Program-made: the position numbers and the translations under genes | Shown: positions 1 through 8,788 of the stretch, piece after piece | Position numbering within the stretch: the stretch's first letter is position 1 | How the letters are laid out: the number at the start of each line of letters is the position of its first letter | The notes under the pieces: generated by a model | Told to the model about the DNA's origin: nothing | Database searches by the model: none | What the model saw: only the letters and a program-made list of their open reading frames with translations | DNA from: Candidatus Nomurabacteria bacterium | GTDB lineage: Bacteria > Patescibacteriota > Minisyncoccia > Phycocordibacterales > CAIJYI01 | NCBI GenBank assembly: GCA_943356445.1 | Contig: CALREZ010000001.1 | Location: 79,818 to 119,231, forward strand | Direction: 5' to 3' | DNA length: 39,414 bases

Positions 1-531
1 GATAAAAGCGGGGCTGGTTTCGGAAGCGCCGGAAACGGCGTCAATACGGGCGCTTTGAGCGCTGATAGCTTCGGATCTGAGAATCGGCAAAGCGTAGGAA
101 TTGACCTGATAAGAATTTCCGCGATTCGGGTATTGCAAGAAAACAACATCAACCAATTTTCCTCCTTTGATAACCGCTTGTACCTGCACGTCTCCGTAGT
201 ATTGAGCGACGGCTTTTCCCGAGTAGTTTCCATTTTTATATTTTCCTGTTGCATTCGTCGGCGGCGCGGGTGGGGTTGTTGCCGGTATTGGGGTTGGTGT
301 TACATTTCTCCCTGAAAAATCATCGCCTTCTTCGCCGTCATCTCCAAAAATTCTTGGTATGACTTTGACGATTGAGGGGGTTGACGGGGCAGGGGTTTCG
401 GGTGTTGGAGGAGGAGTATTGCCGGCTGATTTTGCGTCTTGAAGCGCAGTGTTTGAGAGAACGGTCTTTTGGCTCAGAGAAAAAGCCGTAAAAGAAAGGA
501 TTAAAAATAATGAAAGATACAGTTTCTTCAT
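1..531 (-). CDS. Secreted FMN-binding domain protein (3' end cut by window edge)
   Basis: Manual minus-strand translation from ATG at 531: MKKLYLSLFLILSFTAFSLSQ... signal peptide, Pro/Thr-rich linker, then YKNGNYSGKAVAQYYGDVQVQAVIKGGKLVDVVFLQYP...RIDAVSGASETSPAF, typical of FMN_bind with an SGAS-x-T/S flavinylation-like motif. Not in the ORF track because it runs off the edge. Confidence 0.85.
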   Translation of the reverse strand, partial: MKKLYLSLFLILSFTAFSLSQKTVLSNTALQDAKSAGNTPPPTPETPAPSTPSIVKVIPRIFGDDGEEGDDFSGRNVTPTPIPATTPPAPPTNATGKYKNGNYSGKAVAQYYGDVQVQAVIKGGKLVDVVFLQYPNRGNSYQVNSYALPILRSEAISAQSARIDAVSGASETSPAFI

Positions 532-714
532 ATGATAAAAATGTTGAATTTTATATCTCTCTAGTATAGCTCTTTGGGTTAAAAAAGTTAAGACGGCGAT
601 ATGGTTTTTCCCATTTTTGGCCCTCTTGCGTTTTAAAACCTAAATGCTTTAATAAGGGAAGTCCGGGGATGACCCCATCAAAAACTTTTATATAGAATAA
701 GTCATTACATTTTT

Positions 715-2037
715 ATGGCTAAGAAAAAGAGAGTTATTATCATAGGAGCGGCGGGAAGAGATTTTCATAATTTTAATACCATGTATCGCAATGACGATAC
801 GGTAGAAGTGGTTGCGTTTACCGCGGCTCAGATCCCGGGAATCGCGGATCGCAAATATCCTCCGGAACTTGCGGGGAAATTATACAAGAAAGGCATTCAA
901 ATTGAAGACGAGAAAAATTTGGAAAAACTTATCGTTGACCTGAAGGTTGATGAATGCGTGCTTTCTTACAGCGACCTTCCGTATGATACGGTCATGCACC
1001 TCGCTTCTCGCGTTATGGCGGCAGGGGCGAAATTCTCCATGTTCGGAATTAACGGGACGATGATCAAAAGCAAGAAGCCGATGATTGCGGTGGTTGCCGT
1101 TCGCACCGGTTGCGGAAAAAGTCAGACGACTCGCAGAATCGTGGAAATTTTGCGTGAAGCAAAAAAGCGCGTTACCTCCGTTCGTCATCCGATGCCGTAT
1201 GGAGATTTGGTCGCGCAAAAAGTTCAGCGTTACGCGAAACTGGAAGACCTTACAAAGTACGAGTGCACGATTGAAGAGATGGAAGAATATGAACCCCATA
1301 TCAATATGGGAAGCATTATCTACGCCGGAGTTGATTACGGAGAGATTTTGAAGAAAGCGGAAAAAGAATCAGATGTCATTATCTGGGACGGAGGAAACAA
1401 CGATATGTCATTCTACAAACCCGACCTTACCGTTACGGTGGTTGACCCGTTCAGACCGGGACATGAAATAAAATACTATCCGGGCGAAGTGAATTTCCGC
1501 TTGGCTGATGTTATTGTCATCAACAAAACCGATTCGGCAAAGCCCGAAGATGTGGAAATAATCGTAGAGAATGCCAAGAAATACAATCCGAAAGCAAAAA
1601 TCATCAAGGCGGAATCAACTCTTACAGTGGAAAATCCCGAAATCATCAAAGGCAAGCGCGTGCTCGTTATTGAAGACGGCCCGACTTTGACGCATGGCGA
1701 AATGAGGATCGGCGCCGGTACGGTAGCGGCCGAAAGATTGGGCGCGAAGGAACTCGTTGACCCGAGAGAATATGCCGTTCGTTCCATCAAAGCGACTTTT
1801 GAAAAATATCCGGGAATCGGCAAACTTTTGCCGGCTATGGGATACGGAGACAAACAGATCAAAGACCTGGAAGAAACCATCAATAAGGTAGACTGCGATG
1901 CCGTTGTTATCGCGACCCCGATTGATCTTTCTCGTTTCGTGAAAATCAATAAACCGATGACGAGAGTGAAATATGATTTGTCTGAAGAGGGGAAGAAAGA
2001 GCTGAAGGCGGTACTGAAAAGCAAAAAATTCATTTAA
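715..2037 (+). CDS. Cyclic 2,3-diphosphoglycerate synthetase-like P-loop protein
   Basis: N-terminal GAAGRDFHNFN Rossmann-like start, P-loop VRTGCGKSQTTR, VIWDGGNNDMSFYKPDLTVTVVDPFRPGHE; whole-length resemblance to the cDPGS family. Confidence 0.85.
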   Translation: MAKKKRVIIIGAAGRDFHNFNTMYRNDDTVEVVAFTAAQIPGIADRKYPPELAGKLYKKGIQIEDEKNLEKLIVDLKVDECVLSYSDLPYDTVMHLASRVMAAGAKFSMFGINGTMIKSKKPMIAVVAVRTGCGKSQTTRRIVEILREAKKRVTSVRHPMPYGDLVAQKVQRYAKLEDLTKYECTIEEMEEYEPHINMGSIIYAGVDYGEILKKAEKESDVIIWDGGNNDMSFYKPDLTVTVVDPFRPGHEIKYYPGEVNFRLADVIVINKTDSAKPEDVEIIVENAKKYNPKAKIIKAESTLTVENPEIIKGKRVLVIEDGPTLTHGEMRIGAGTVAAERLGAKELVDPREYAVRSIKATFEKYPGIGKLLPAMGYGDKQIKDLEETINKVDCDAVVIATPIDLSRFVKINKPMTRVKYDLSEEGKKELKAVLKSKKFI

Positions 2038-2042
2038 TCTGT

Positions 2043-2993
2043 ATGGCGAAAAAGAAAAGAATCATCATCGCTCTCGGCGGTAATGCCATTCAATTAAAAG
2101 GGGAGAAGGGTACGCACGAAGAATCGCTGGCGAATGTTCGCGCGACCATGAAAGCCATTGCTCCGATTGCGCTCGCTAAAACCTACGAGGTTATCATTAC
2201 CCATGGCAATGGCCCGCAAGTCGGGAACCTCCTCATTCAAAATGCCGCGGGAAAATCATCTGTTCCCGAGATGCCTTTGTTCTTGTGCGATGCCATGAGT
2301 CAGGGCGAAATCGGATATTGGATGGAGCAGTCTCTCGGAGATTTTTTTGATGCGAAGGGAAGCAAAAAACATATCGTTACCGTTCTCACGCAGGTAGTGG
2401 TAAAAAAGAATGATTCCGCGTTCAAAAACCCGTCCAAACCGGTAGGGTCTTTTTATTCAAAAGAGGAAGCCGAAAAGATCCAGACTGAAAACGGATTTTC
2501 TTTTAAGGAAGATGCCGGGAGAGGTTTCCGGCGAGTGGTTCCTTCTCCTAATCCTGTTGATGTCGTAGAAACGGACGTGGTACGCGACTTGGTTGCCAGC
2601 GGTCATATCGTCGTTGCCGGCGGAGGCGGAGGAATTCCTGTTGTTTGGAAAGGGAAGCGGCTGGAAGGCGTTGATGCCGTAATAGATAAAGATAAGACGA
2701 CCGCATTGCTGGGAGATCTTCTGAAAGCGGATTTGTTCGTCATTCTCACTGCTGTTGAAGAAGTCCGTTTGAACTTCGGAAAACCGGATGAAGAGAAACT
2801 GGGAACGATTGCGGTAAAAGAAGCGAAAAAATATCTCAAAGAAGGCCACTTCGCCGAAGGAAGCATGAAGCCGAAAATTGAAGCGGCGATACAATTTCTC
2901 GCGGGAGGAAACAAAAGGAAAGTTTTGATCACGACCGCAGAAGCGCTGACTAAAGCATTGGAAGGGAATGCTGGGACGTGGATTATCAATTAA
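2043..2993 (+). CDS. arcC: Carbamate kinase
   Basis: IIIALGGNAI, THGNGPQVGNL, VVAGGGGGIPV, DKDKTTALL, FAEGSMKPKIEAA motifs. Confidence 0.93.
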   Translation: MAKKKRIIIALGGNAIQLKGEKGTHEESLANVRATMKAIAPIALAKTYEVIITHGNGPQVGNLLIQNAAGKSSVPEMPLFLCDAMSQGEIGYWMEQSLGDFFDAKGSKKHIVTVLTQVVVKKNDSAFKNPSKPVGSFYSKEEAEKIQTENGFSFKEDAGRGFRRVVPSPNPVDVVETDVVRDLVASGHIVVAGGGGGIPVVWKGKRLEGVDAVIDKDKTTALLGDLLKADLFVILTAVEEVRLNFGKPDEEKLGTIAVKEAKKYLKEGHFAEGSMKPKIEAAIQFLAGGNKRKVLITTAEALTKALEGNAGTWIIN

Positions 2994-3081
2994 GAAAAAA
3001 GTTAAAAGTAAAAAGAAAAAAGCATGTCGGCGTTATCGTCCCTTTTTACTTTCAACTTTTTTCTTTTAACTTAACAATATT

Positions 3082-4035
3082 ATGAAACACATACTTTCAT
3101 TAAAGGATCAATCAAAAAAGGATATTCTTGATATTCTGGCAATGGCGCAAGCAGTGAAGAAAAAACGAAAAGCGGGTAAACTCACCAACCTACTTCCGAA
3201 CAAAACTTTGGTCATGCTTTTCCAGAAAGGCTCTACTCGCACCCGCCTTTCTTTTGAGGCGGCAATGACGGAACTTGGCGGGCATTCCATTTTTTTGGAT
3301 GCGAAAACCACGCAGTTCGCTCTGACGGATTTCAAAGATGAAATCAAAGCGGTGATGCGTTTCGGTTCAGTGCTCATGTTCCGCGCGATGAAGGCGGCCG
3401 ATGTGCAAGTTGCTGCGGATCAGGACCAGATTCCGGTCATAGATGCGTGCAGTGAGAAATATCATCCGGCGCAGGCTCTTTCCGATATTTTGACGATGGT
3501 TGAACATTCCGGCAGTTTGAAAAAAGTGAAAAAGATCGTTTGGCTCGGGATTGAAAACAACGTTTCCAATACTTTGATGCTTGCTTGCGCGAAACTCGGC
3601 ATTAAGGTCGTCATTGTTGCTCCTGAAGTAAACAAAGACAGCGTTGACCCAGAACTTAACAAAATAGCGGAAGCGACCGGAAACGTCTCGCGAACGCTTG
3701 ACCTGAAAGAAGCGCTCAAAGATGCGGACTATGTTCATACCGATACATGGATGGATATGGAATTCTTTGAGAACGGAAAAGTGAAACCTTCTTTCCAAGA
3801 TGAATATGATCGCAGGAAAAAAGTTTTTATGCCGTATCAATTGAATGCAAAGCTTATTGATACCTATGCGCCGAAAGCAAAGATCATGCACTGCATGCCA
3901 TGTCATGTCGGATACGAGATCTCCCGCGATGCGATTGATCATAAAAATTCCGTTATCTTTGATCAGGCGGAAAACAGAATGCACGCACAGAAAGCAATGA
4001 TCCTCTGGCTCCTCGGAAAGAAAGTCGCGAAATAA
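3082..4035 (+). CDS. Ornithine carbamoyltransferase-family protein (acceptor specificity uncertain)
   Basis: Carbamoyl-phosphate loop STRTRLSFE, HPAQALSD, HCMP; SMG loop replaced by TDTWMDMEFF. Confidence 0.88.
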   Translation: MKHILSLKDQSKKDILDILAMAQAVKKKRKAGKLTNLLPNKTLVMLFQKGSTRTRLSFEAAMTELGGHSIFLDAKTTQFALTDFKDEIKAVMRFGSVLMFRAMKAADVQVAADQDQIPVIDACSEKYHPAQALSDILTMVEHSGSLKKVKKIVWLGIENNVSNTLMLACAKLGIKVVIVAPEVNKDSVDPELNKIAEATGNVSRTLDLKEALKDADYVHTDTWMDMEFFENGKVKPSFQDEYDRRKKVFMPYQLNAKLIDTYAPKAKIMHCMPCHVGYEISRDAIDHKNSVIFDQAENRMHAQKAMILWLLGKKVAK

Positions 4036-4044
4036 GGAATCTGA

Positions 4045-4076
4045 AAAATGCCTCCGTTTCAGAACGGAGGCATTTT
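4045..4076 (+). terminator. Terminator hairpin after the carbamoyltransferase
   Basis: Perfect 14-bp stem AAAATGCCTCCGTT-tcag-AACGGAGGCATTTT. Confidence 0.85.
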
Positions 4077-4146
4077 GCATGAGTGCAAAGGTTGACGCGA
4101 GATGGTATACTGTTCCCATAAGATTATTTGCGTAACATTTTGAAGT

Positions 4147-4521
4147 ATGGACAAAAAAAAGATTCTTATCGTCGATGATGAAGTGGCTCTCAGACGCGCC
4201 CTCATTGATTCTCTGAAAACGGAAGGGGATTTTGAACTTTTGGAAGCCGGCGACGGAGAAGTGGCTTTGGATATCATCAGAAAAGAACATCCGAATCTTG
4301 TTTTGCTTGATATTGCCATGCCGAAGATGGACGGAATGGAAATGGCGAGAAGAGCCCAAGCTGAGAATCTTCTTGAAAAAACAAAAATAATTTTTCTCAC
4401 CAATTCCACCGATATAACGCAAATAGCCACCGCGGTAGAAGTCGGTTCGTCCGATTATCTCATTAAAGCCGACTGGGATATTAAAGATATCGTCGGACGA
4501 GTACTGGAAAAACTGAAATAA
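4147..4521 (+). CDS. Stand-alone response regulator receiver (REC) protein
   Basis: KILIVDDE, LVLLDIAMPKMDG, IIFLTN, DYLIKAD; no output domain. Confidence 0.9.
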   Translation: MDKKKILIVDDEVALRRALIDSLKTEGDFELLEAGDGEVALDIIRKEHPNLVLLDIAMPKMDGMEMARRAQAENLLEKTKIIFLTNSTDITQIATAVEVGSSDYLIKADWDIKDIVGRVLEKLK

Positions 4522-4551
4522 AAATTCTGTCGTTCATAAAGCCTATTTACC

Positions 4552-5226
4552 ATGTCTATTCTTTATATTATCGCTACGCCGATCGGGAACCTGGAAGATA
4601 TTACGCTCCGGGCTATTCGGATATTGGGAGAAGTTGATGCAATTCTCTGCGAGGATACGCGGACGACGGCGAAGCTGCTGCAAAAATATGAGATACAAAA
4701 GACGCTTATTTCCTACCACTCGCACAGCAAGCTTTCCAAAGTGGAAAAAGTTTTTGAACTTTTGGAAGAAGGAAAAAACCTTGCGCTCGTTTCTGATGCC
4801 GGAACTCCCTGCATCTCGGATCCCGGAGTTATGCTGGTTCAGCAGGTAAGAGAAAAATTCGGTTCTGATGTAACGGTCATTCCCGTACCCGGGCCTTCGG
4901 CCGTTATCTCCGCGCTTTCGGCAAGCGGACTGCCCAGTTCGGAATTTCTTTTTCTGGGATTTCTTCCTCACAAAAAGGGAAGAGAAACATTGTTCAAAGA
5001 AATCGCCGTCTCGGAAAGAACGGTTGCTTTTTATGAATCTCCGCATCGGATAGTAAAAGCTTTGGAGTCTCTGCAAAAATTCGCTCCGGGAAAAAAGATT
5101 GTTGTCGCGCGCGAACTTACGAAGATATATGAAGAATTTATTTCCGGAACCGCAGAAGAACTGCTTGCTCATTTTGAGTCTCATAAAGACACGGTACGCG
5201 GTGAATTTGTGGTGATGGTGAAGTAG
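4552..5226 (+). CDS. rsmI: 16S rRNA 2'-O-ribose C1402 methyltransferase
   Basis: LYIIATPIGNLEDITLRAIRIL, CEDTRTTAKLL, SDAGTPCISDPG, PVPGPSAVISALSASGL. Confidence 0.95.
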   Translation: MSILYIIATPIGNLEDITLRAIRILGEVDAILCEDTRTTAKLLQKYEIQKTLISYHSHSKLSKVEKVFELLEEGKNLALVSDAGTPCISDPGVMLVQQVREKFGSDVTVIPVPGPSAVISALSASGLPSSEFLFLGFLPHKKGRETLFKEIAVSERTVAFYESPHRIVKALESLQKFAPGKKIVVARELTKIYEEFISGTAEELLAHFESHKDTVRGEFVVMVK

Positions 5227-5325
5227 AAACGAATAAAAAATAATAAAATAGAAAAATTATCGCTATCGGTGTAATTTTCCTATTTTTCTATTTTATTATT
5301 TTCTTATTTTTGATATACTTAAAAC

Positions 5326-5559
5326 ATGAAAAAGTCTATTGCCGCTTTGGCGCTCCTCATCGTAATTGCCGCGCAAGACGGATTTCCCGAGACGTGGAAA
5401 TATCGTTTTATTACCCTTGCGGCGCTTCTTATCATTGCGCTTGTTCTTATCCCGAGAAAGGATCCCGTCGTACTGTTGAAGAAAAAAGAGATCAGCACTT
5501 TTACTGAAAATGCTCCGGAGGGAAAAGAAAAAGAAGAATCAAAAATTTCCCATGCGTAG
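5326..5559 (+). CDS. Small membrane protein
   Basis: 77-aa ORF with two N-terminal hydrophobic segments; extended -10 TGATATACT immediately upstream. Confidence 0.6.
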   Translation: MKKSIAALALLIVIAAQDGFPETWKYRFITLAALLIIALVLIPRKDPVVLLKKKEISTFTENAPEGKEKEESKISHA

Positions 5560-6757
5560 ATTTTCGCATGCATCATCTCAAAAAGAACACGTGGTGGGGG
5601 GCATTTTTTTGATTGCCTCCATAGCCTTTTTTTATGCCGGAGCGACCTCGGTTATTTTATCCGTTACGCGCAACGCTCCCATAAAGAATCTTTTATTGTC
5701 CTCAAACGCTACCAGCACGGAATTGTTTGAAACGATTCCGGAAGTGGAAATGTATCCTCCCGTTACTCATGTTCAGACACCCGCCGCCGTTAAAGCCGCT
5801 TATATGTCCGCTTGCGTAGCCAGCACGCCTTCTCTTCGCGATAAAGTGATTCATTTGATCAACACGACCGAGATCAATTCGCTTGTTCTTGATATTAAAG
5901 ATTCAACCGGCGTTGTTTCATATAAGACGGATAACCCATCGCTCCAGACTACTCTCTCTGAAGGATGCCGTATTTCACACCTCCGAGAACTGATTGCCAC
6001 TCTCCATAAAAATAACGTGTATGTCATCGGCAGAATTGCGGTTTTTCAAGACGCCTTCCGGGCGGAACAGCAGCCGGATATCGCCATAAAAAGCAAAACA
6101 TCCGGACGCGTATGGGAAGATAGCGCGGGGAAAGCTTGGATTGATCCGAGCTCTGCCGACATGTGGGAATACACTGCTGCTCTGGCGAAGGACGCATATT
6201 CGCAAGGATTTGATGAGATAAATTTTGACTATATTCGTTTTCCTTCCGACGGGAAACTTCAAGACATGGTTTTTCCGATCTCCGGCAATACTCCGAAAGA
6301 GGCGGTTACGAAAAGTTTTTTTGAATACTTGAGCAATGAAATGAGAACGGCCGGGATTACGACCTCCGCGGACGTTTTCGGTATGACGACCACATCCGAG
6401 GACGATCTTAATATCGGGCAGGAACTTGCAATTGTTCTTCAGAATTTTGATTATGTCGCGCCGATGGTGTATCCGTCGCACTATCCGAAAGGTTTCGGCG
6501 GATGGGCGAATCCGAACGCGCACCCGTATGATGTTATCTATTTTGTCATGAAAGCGGGGGCTGATCGCGCCATAGCCGGGGGGACTTCGCCCCTCAAACT
6601 TCGTCCATGGCTTCAGGATTTTACTCTCGGAGCCCCCACATACGGAAAAAAAGAAGTGGAAGATCAAATACGGGCGACGTATGATGCCGGACTGACGAGC
6701 TGGATGCTGTGGGATCCTTCCAATAAATATGCGGGAGGTGCGTTGCTTCCCGAGTAG
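5552..6757 (+). CDS. DUF4015-like putative glycoside hydrolase with N-terminal TM
   Basis: LVLDIKDSTGVVSYKTD, IGRIAVFQD, GFDEINFDYIRFPSDG, PMVYPSHYPKGFGG. Start placed at the internal ATG 5552 (MRRFSHASS) rather than 5510. Confidence 0.8.
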   Translation: MRRFSHASSQKEHVVGGIFLIASIAFFYAGATSVILSVTRNAPIKNLLLSSNATSTELFETIPEVEMYPPVTHVQTPAAVKAAYMSACVASTPSLRDKVIHLINTTEINSLVLDIKDSTGVVSYKTDNPSLQTTLSEGCRISHLRELIATLHKNNVYVIGRIAVFQDAFRAEQQPDIAIKSKTSGRVWEDSAGKAWIDPSSADMWEYTAALAKDAYSQGFDEINFDYIRFPSDGKLQDMVFPISGNTPKEAVTKSFFEYLSNEMRTAGITTSADVFGMTTTSEDDLNIGQELAIVLQNFDYVAPMVYPSHYPKGFGGWANPNAHPYDVIYFVMKAGADRAIAGGTSPLKLRPWLQDFTLGAPTYGKKEVEDQIRATYDAGLTSWMLWDPSNKYAGGALLPE

Positions 6758-6763
6758 ACTAAC

Positions 6764-6790
6764 TTGACATATTTTGTTTAATGAGATACT
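6764..6790 (+). promoter_or_regulatory. Promoter TTGACA-N15-GATACT (extended TGA)
   Basis: TTGACA 6764-6769, GATACT 6785-6790, SD AGAGGAG just before ATG 6836. Confidence 0.6.
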
Positions 6791-6835
6791 GTGTGGGTTG
6801 GAATACCCGCACATTGTTTTTAGAGGAGACGCGGA

Positions 6836-7132
6836 ATGGCAAGAAAGACAGATCCACGGTTATTGTTTTTAGTTGATAAAACGAATAGCCAACTTTACAA
6901 AGAATTGGAAAGTTTTGCTGAAGAATTTTCCGCGGAAGTAGCTTTTCATACGATTTGGTTGGAAAAGAACCAAGTAGAGGTCCTCTTTTCCTTTAAGAAT
7001 GGTAACGACGACCAACTCGTAGAATTTCTTTGGAATGTCGCCCGGTACTTTAAAAATGGAACGTACCCTGCGATAGAAAAGGTCACTTACCAGGAGATTA
7101 AACTGCACCCGTTGCTTACTTCTGTATCATGA
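6836..7132 (+). CDS. Hypothetical protein, 98 aa
   Basis: Promoter, SD AGAGGAG, ORF and downstream terminator. Confidence 0.7.
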   Translation: MARKTDPRLLFLVDKTNSQLYKELESFAEEFSAEVAFHTIWLEKNQVEVLFSFKNGNDDQLVEFLWNVARYFKNGTYPAIEKVTYQEIKLHPLLTSVS

Positions 7133-7148
7133 CACCATCAAGAGCCTC

Positions 7149-7177
7149 GCCCCGTTATCGGGAGCGGGGCTTTTTTT
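7149..7177 (+). terminator. Intrinsic terminator
   Basis: GCCCCG...CGGGGC followed by T7. Confidence 0.8.
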
Positions 7178-7205
7178 ATCGGCGGGAACGGTGTATCCTG
7201 AAATC

Positions 7206-8231
7206 ATGAAAATACAAGAAAATGTTTCACTCGGCGAATTGACGACATTCAGAACCGGAGGAGCGGCAAGATACTTTGCATCGGTAAAAAATATCTCCGA
7301 CCTGAAGATTGCCGTACGGTTCGCAAAAGAGAAAAAACTTCCTTTCTTCATTCTGGGGAGAGGAGCGAATGTTCTCGTTTCGGACGCAGGATTTTGCGGG
7401 TTGGTTATAAAGATGGAAATACGGGGGATAGAAGTAAAAGAACTTTTGAATAAAAAGGCGAGAGCGATTGCCGGAGCGGGAGAAGAGTGGGATTCCTTCG
7501 TTGCAAAAACAGTAAAAAGAAAACTTTGCGGATTGGAAAATCTTTCTTTCATTCCCGGAACGGTCGGTGCATCCGCCGTCGGAAATATCGGCGCATACGG
7601 AACGGAAGTTAAAGATCATATATTATTTGTTGAAGCGTTAGATACGGAGACGATGAAAGTGAAAAAGTTTTCCAATAAAGAATGTTCTTTTGGTTACCGG
7701 GAAAGTTTTTTTAAAACCAAAGAGGGCAAAAAATATATTGTTACTCGCGTCACGTTCAGCTTGAAAAAAAACGGAGCGTTAAAAACGGATTATAAAGATG
7801 TTCTGGAGTTTTTTGAAAATAAAAAAATAATTTCTCCGACGCAGAAAAATGTAAGGGAGGCAATCATTGAGATAAGAAAGAAAAAACTTCCCGATGTTTC
7901 TTTCGTCGGAACGGCCGGATCATTCTTTAAGAATCCGGTTGTTTCAAAAAGAAAAGCCGGAGCTTTGAAAGAAACATATCCGAACCTGCCGTTTTTTTTG
8001 TCGGGAGAAAAGAGCGTGAAAATACCGGCCGGTTTTCTGTTGGATAAGGTTTGCGGTTTTAAGGGTTATAAAAAAGGAAATGTCGGAACGTGGGAGAACC
8101 AGGCGTTGGTATTGGTAAACTACGGAGGCGCGACGACGAAAGAAATTTTAGATTTTGCCGACGTGATGAAAAAGAAAGTAAAAGAAAAAACGGGAATCGA
8201 TCTGGAGATGGAAGTGAAAGTGATAAAATAA
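7206..8231 (+). CDS. murB: UDP-N-acetylenolpyruvoylglucosamine reductase
   Basis: TTFRTGGAARYFASV, LGRGANVLVSDAGF, GLENLSFIPGTVGASAVGNIGAYG, GTAGSFFKNPV. ATG at 7206 preferred over GTG at 7191. Confidence 0.95.
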   Translation: MKIQENVSLGELTTFRTGGAARYFASVKNISDLKIAVRFAKEKKLPFFILGRGANVLVSDAGFCGLVIKMEIRGIEVKELLNKKARAIAGAGEEWDSFVAKTVKRKLCGLENLSFIPGTVGASAVGNIGAYGTEVKDHILFVEALDTETMKVKKFSNKECSFGYRESFFKTKEGKKYIVTRVTFSLKKNGALKTDYKDVLEFFENKKIISPTQKNVREAIIEIRKKKLPDVSFVGTAGSFFKNPVVSKRKAGALKETYPNLPFFLSGEKSVKIPAGFLLDKVCGFKGYKKGNVGTWENQALVLVNYGGATTKEILDFADVMKKKVKEKTGIDLEMEVKVIK

Positions 8232-8372
8232 TTTCCAATTTTTAATAAAAAAATTTCCAAATGCTTAGAGTTTGCTCGTGTTTAAAAATTATAAATTGAA
8301 AATTAAAAATTTTCATAAATTTTTTCTAAAAAAAATTTATGGAGTTATCCACACTTTTTTTGAAAAATAATC

Positions 8373-8401
8373 TTGTATAAAAATTTTTTCTTTGCGATAA
8401 T
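8373..8401 (+). promoter_or_regulatory. Promoter TTGTAT-N17-GATAAT
   Basis: TTGTAT 8373-8378, GATAAT 8396-8401 in an AT-rich region upstream of the KA-rich peptide gene. Confidence 0.45.
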
Positions 8402-8532
8402 AAAGACAGAAGAAAAAGTTTTCGAAAAGTTTTTTTTGAAAACAAGGGTCGATGTTTTTATTATAAAAAATAACTTAAGATATTTTGTCTCCCGAATTTT
8501 CGACAATAAGGAGGAAAAATATTTTCAATACA

Positions 8533-8613
8533 ATGGTAGTAAAGAAAAAAGCAGCAAAGAAGGCTGTAAAGAAAGTCGCAAAGAAACCGGCAAAGAAAGC
8601 GAAGAAAAAATAA
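8533..8613 (+). CDS. 26-aa lysine/alanine-rich histone-H1-tail-like peptide
   Basis: ATG...TAA translates MVVKKKAAKKAVKKVAKKPAKKAKKK; AAGGAGG at about 8508-8514; strong terminator directly after. Absent from the ORF track because of its length. Confidence 0.65.
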   Translation: MVVKKKAAKKAVKKVAKKPAKKAKKK

Positions 8614-8633
8614 CTTCAACTTCTTAGCACTGA

Positions 8634-8668
8634 ACAAAACTCTCCGAAAGGAGAGTTTTGTTTTTTTG
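8634..8668 (+). terminator. Strong intrinsic terminator
   Basis: ACAAAACTCTCC-gaaa-GGAGAGTTTTGT (12-bp stem) followed by a T run. Confidence 0.9.
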
Positions 8669-8678
8669 TTGCCCCTTT

Positions 8679-8726
8679 GTCCCCGAGGATAGTCCTCAGT
8701 AGCTACTGAGGACTATCCTCGGGGAC
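8679..8726. repeat. Perfect 48-bp palindrome, no spacer
   Basis: GTCCCCGAGGATAGTCCTCAGTAG followed immediately by its exact reverse complement CTACTGAGGACTATCCTCGGGGAC. Confidence 0.95.
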
Positions 8727-8788
8727 GGAAACTCTGTTTTTCACCCTTTTTTTATGCTATGATAGGCCTATTGTAAATACCAAAAAAC

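Noticed and set aside
55-315. 86-aa plus-strand ORF
   Set aside because: Opposite the FMN-binding protein, whose minus-strand translation has signal peptide and domain motifs.
8345-8353. Replication origin at the TTATCCACA box
   Set aside because: Only one clear DnaA box seen and no dnaA, dnaN or rpmH nearby; kept only as a low-interest observation.
8373-8627. 84-aa ORF in the track over the KA-rich peptide
   Set aside because: Low-complexity Phe/Lys N-terminus lies in the leader; the 26-aa frame has the SD-like site, periodic KKAAKK pattern and ends just before the terminator.
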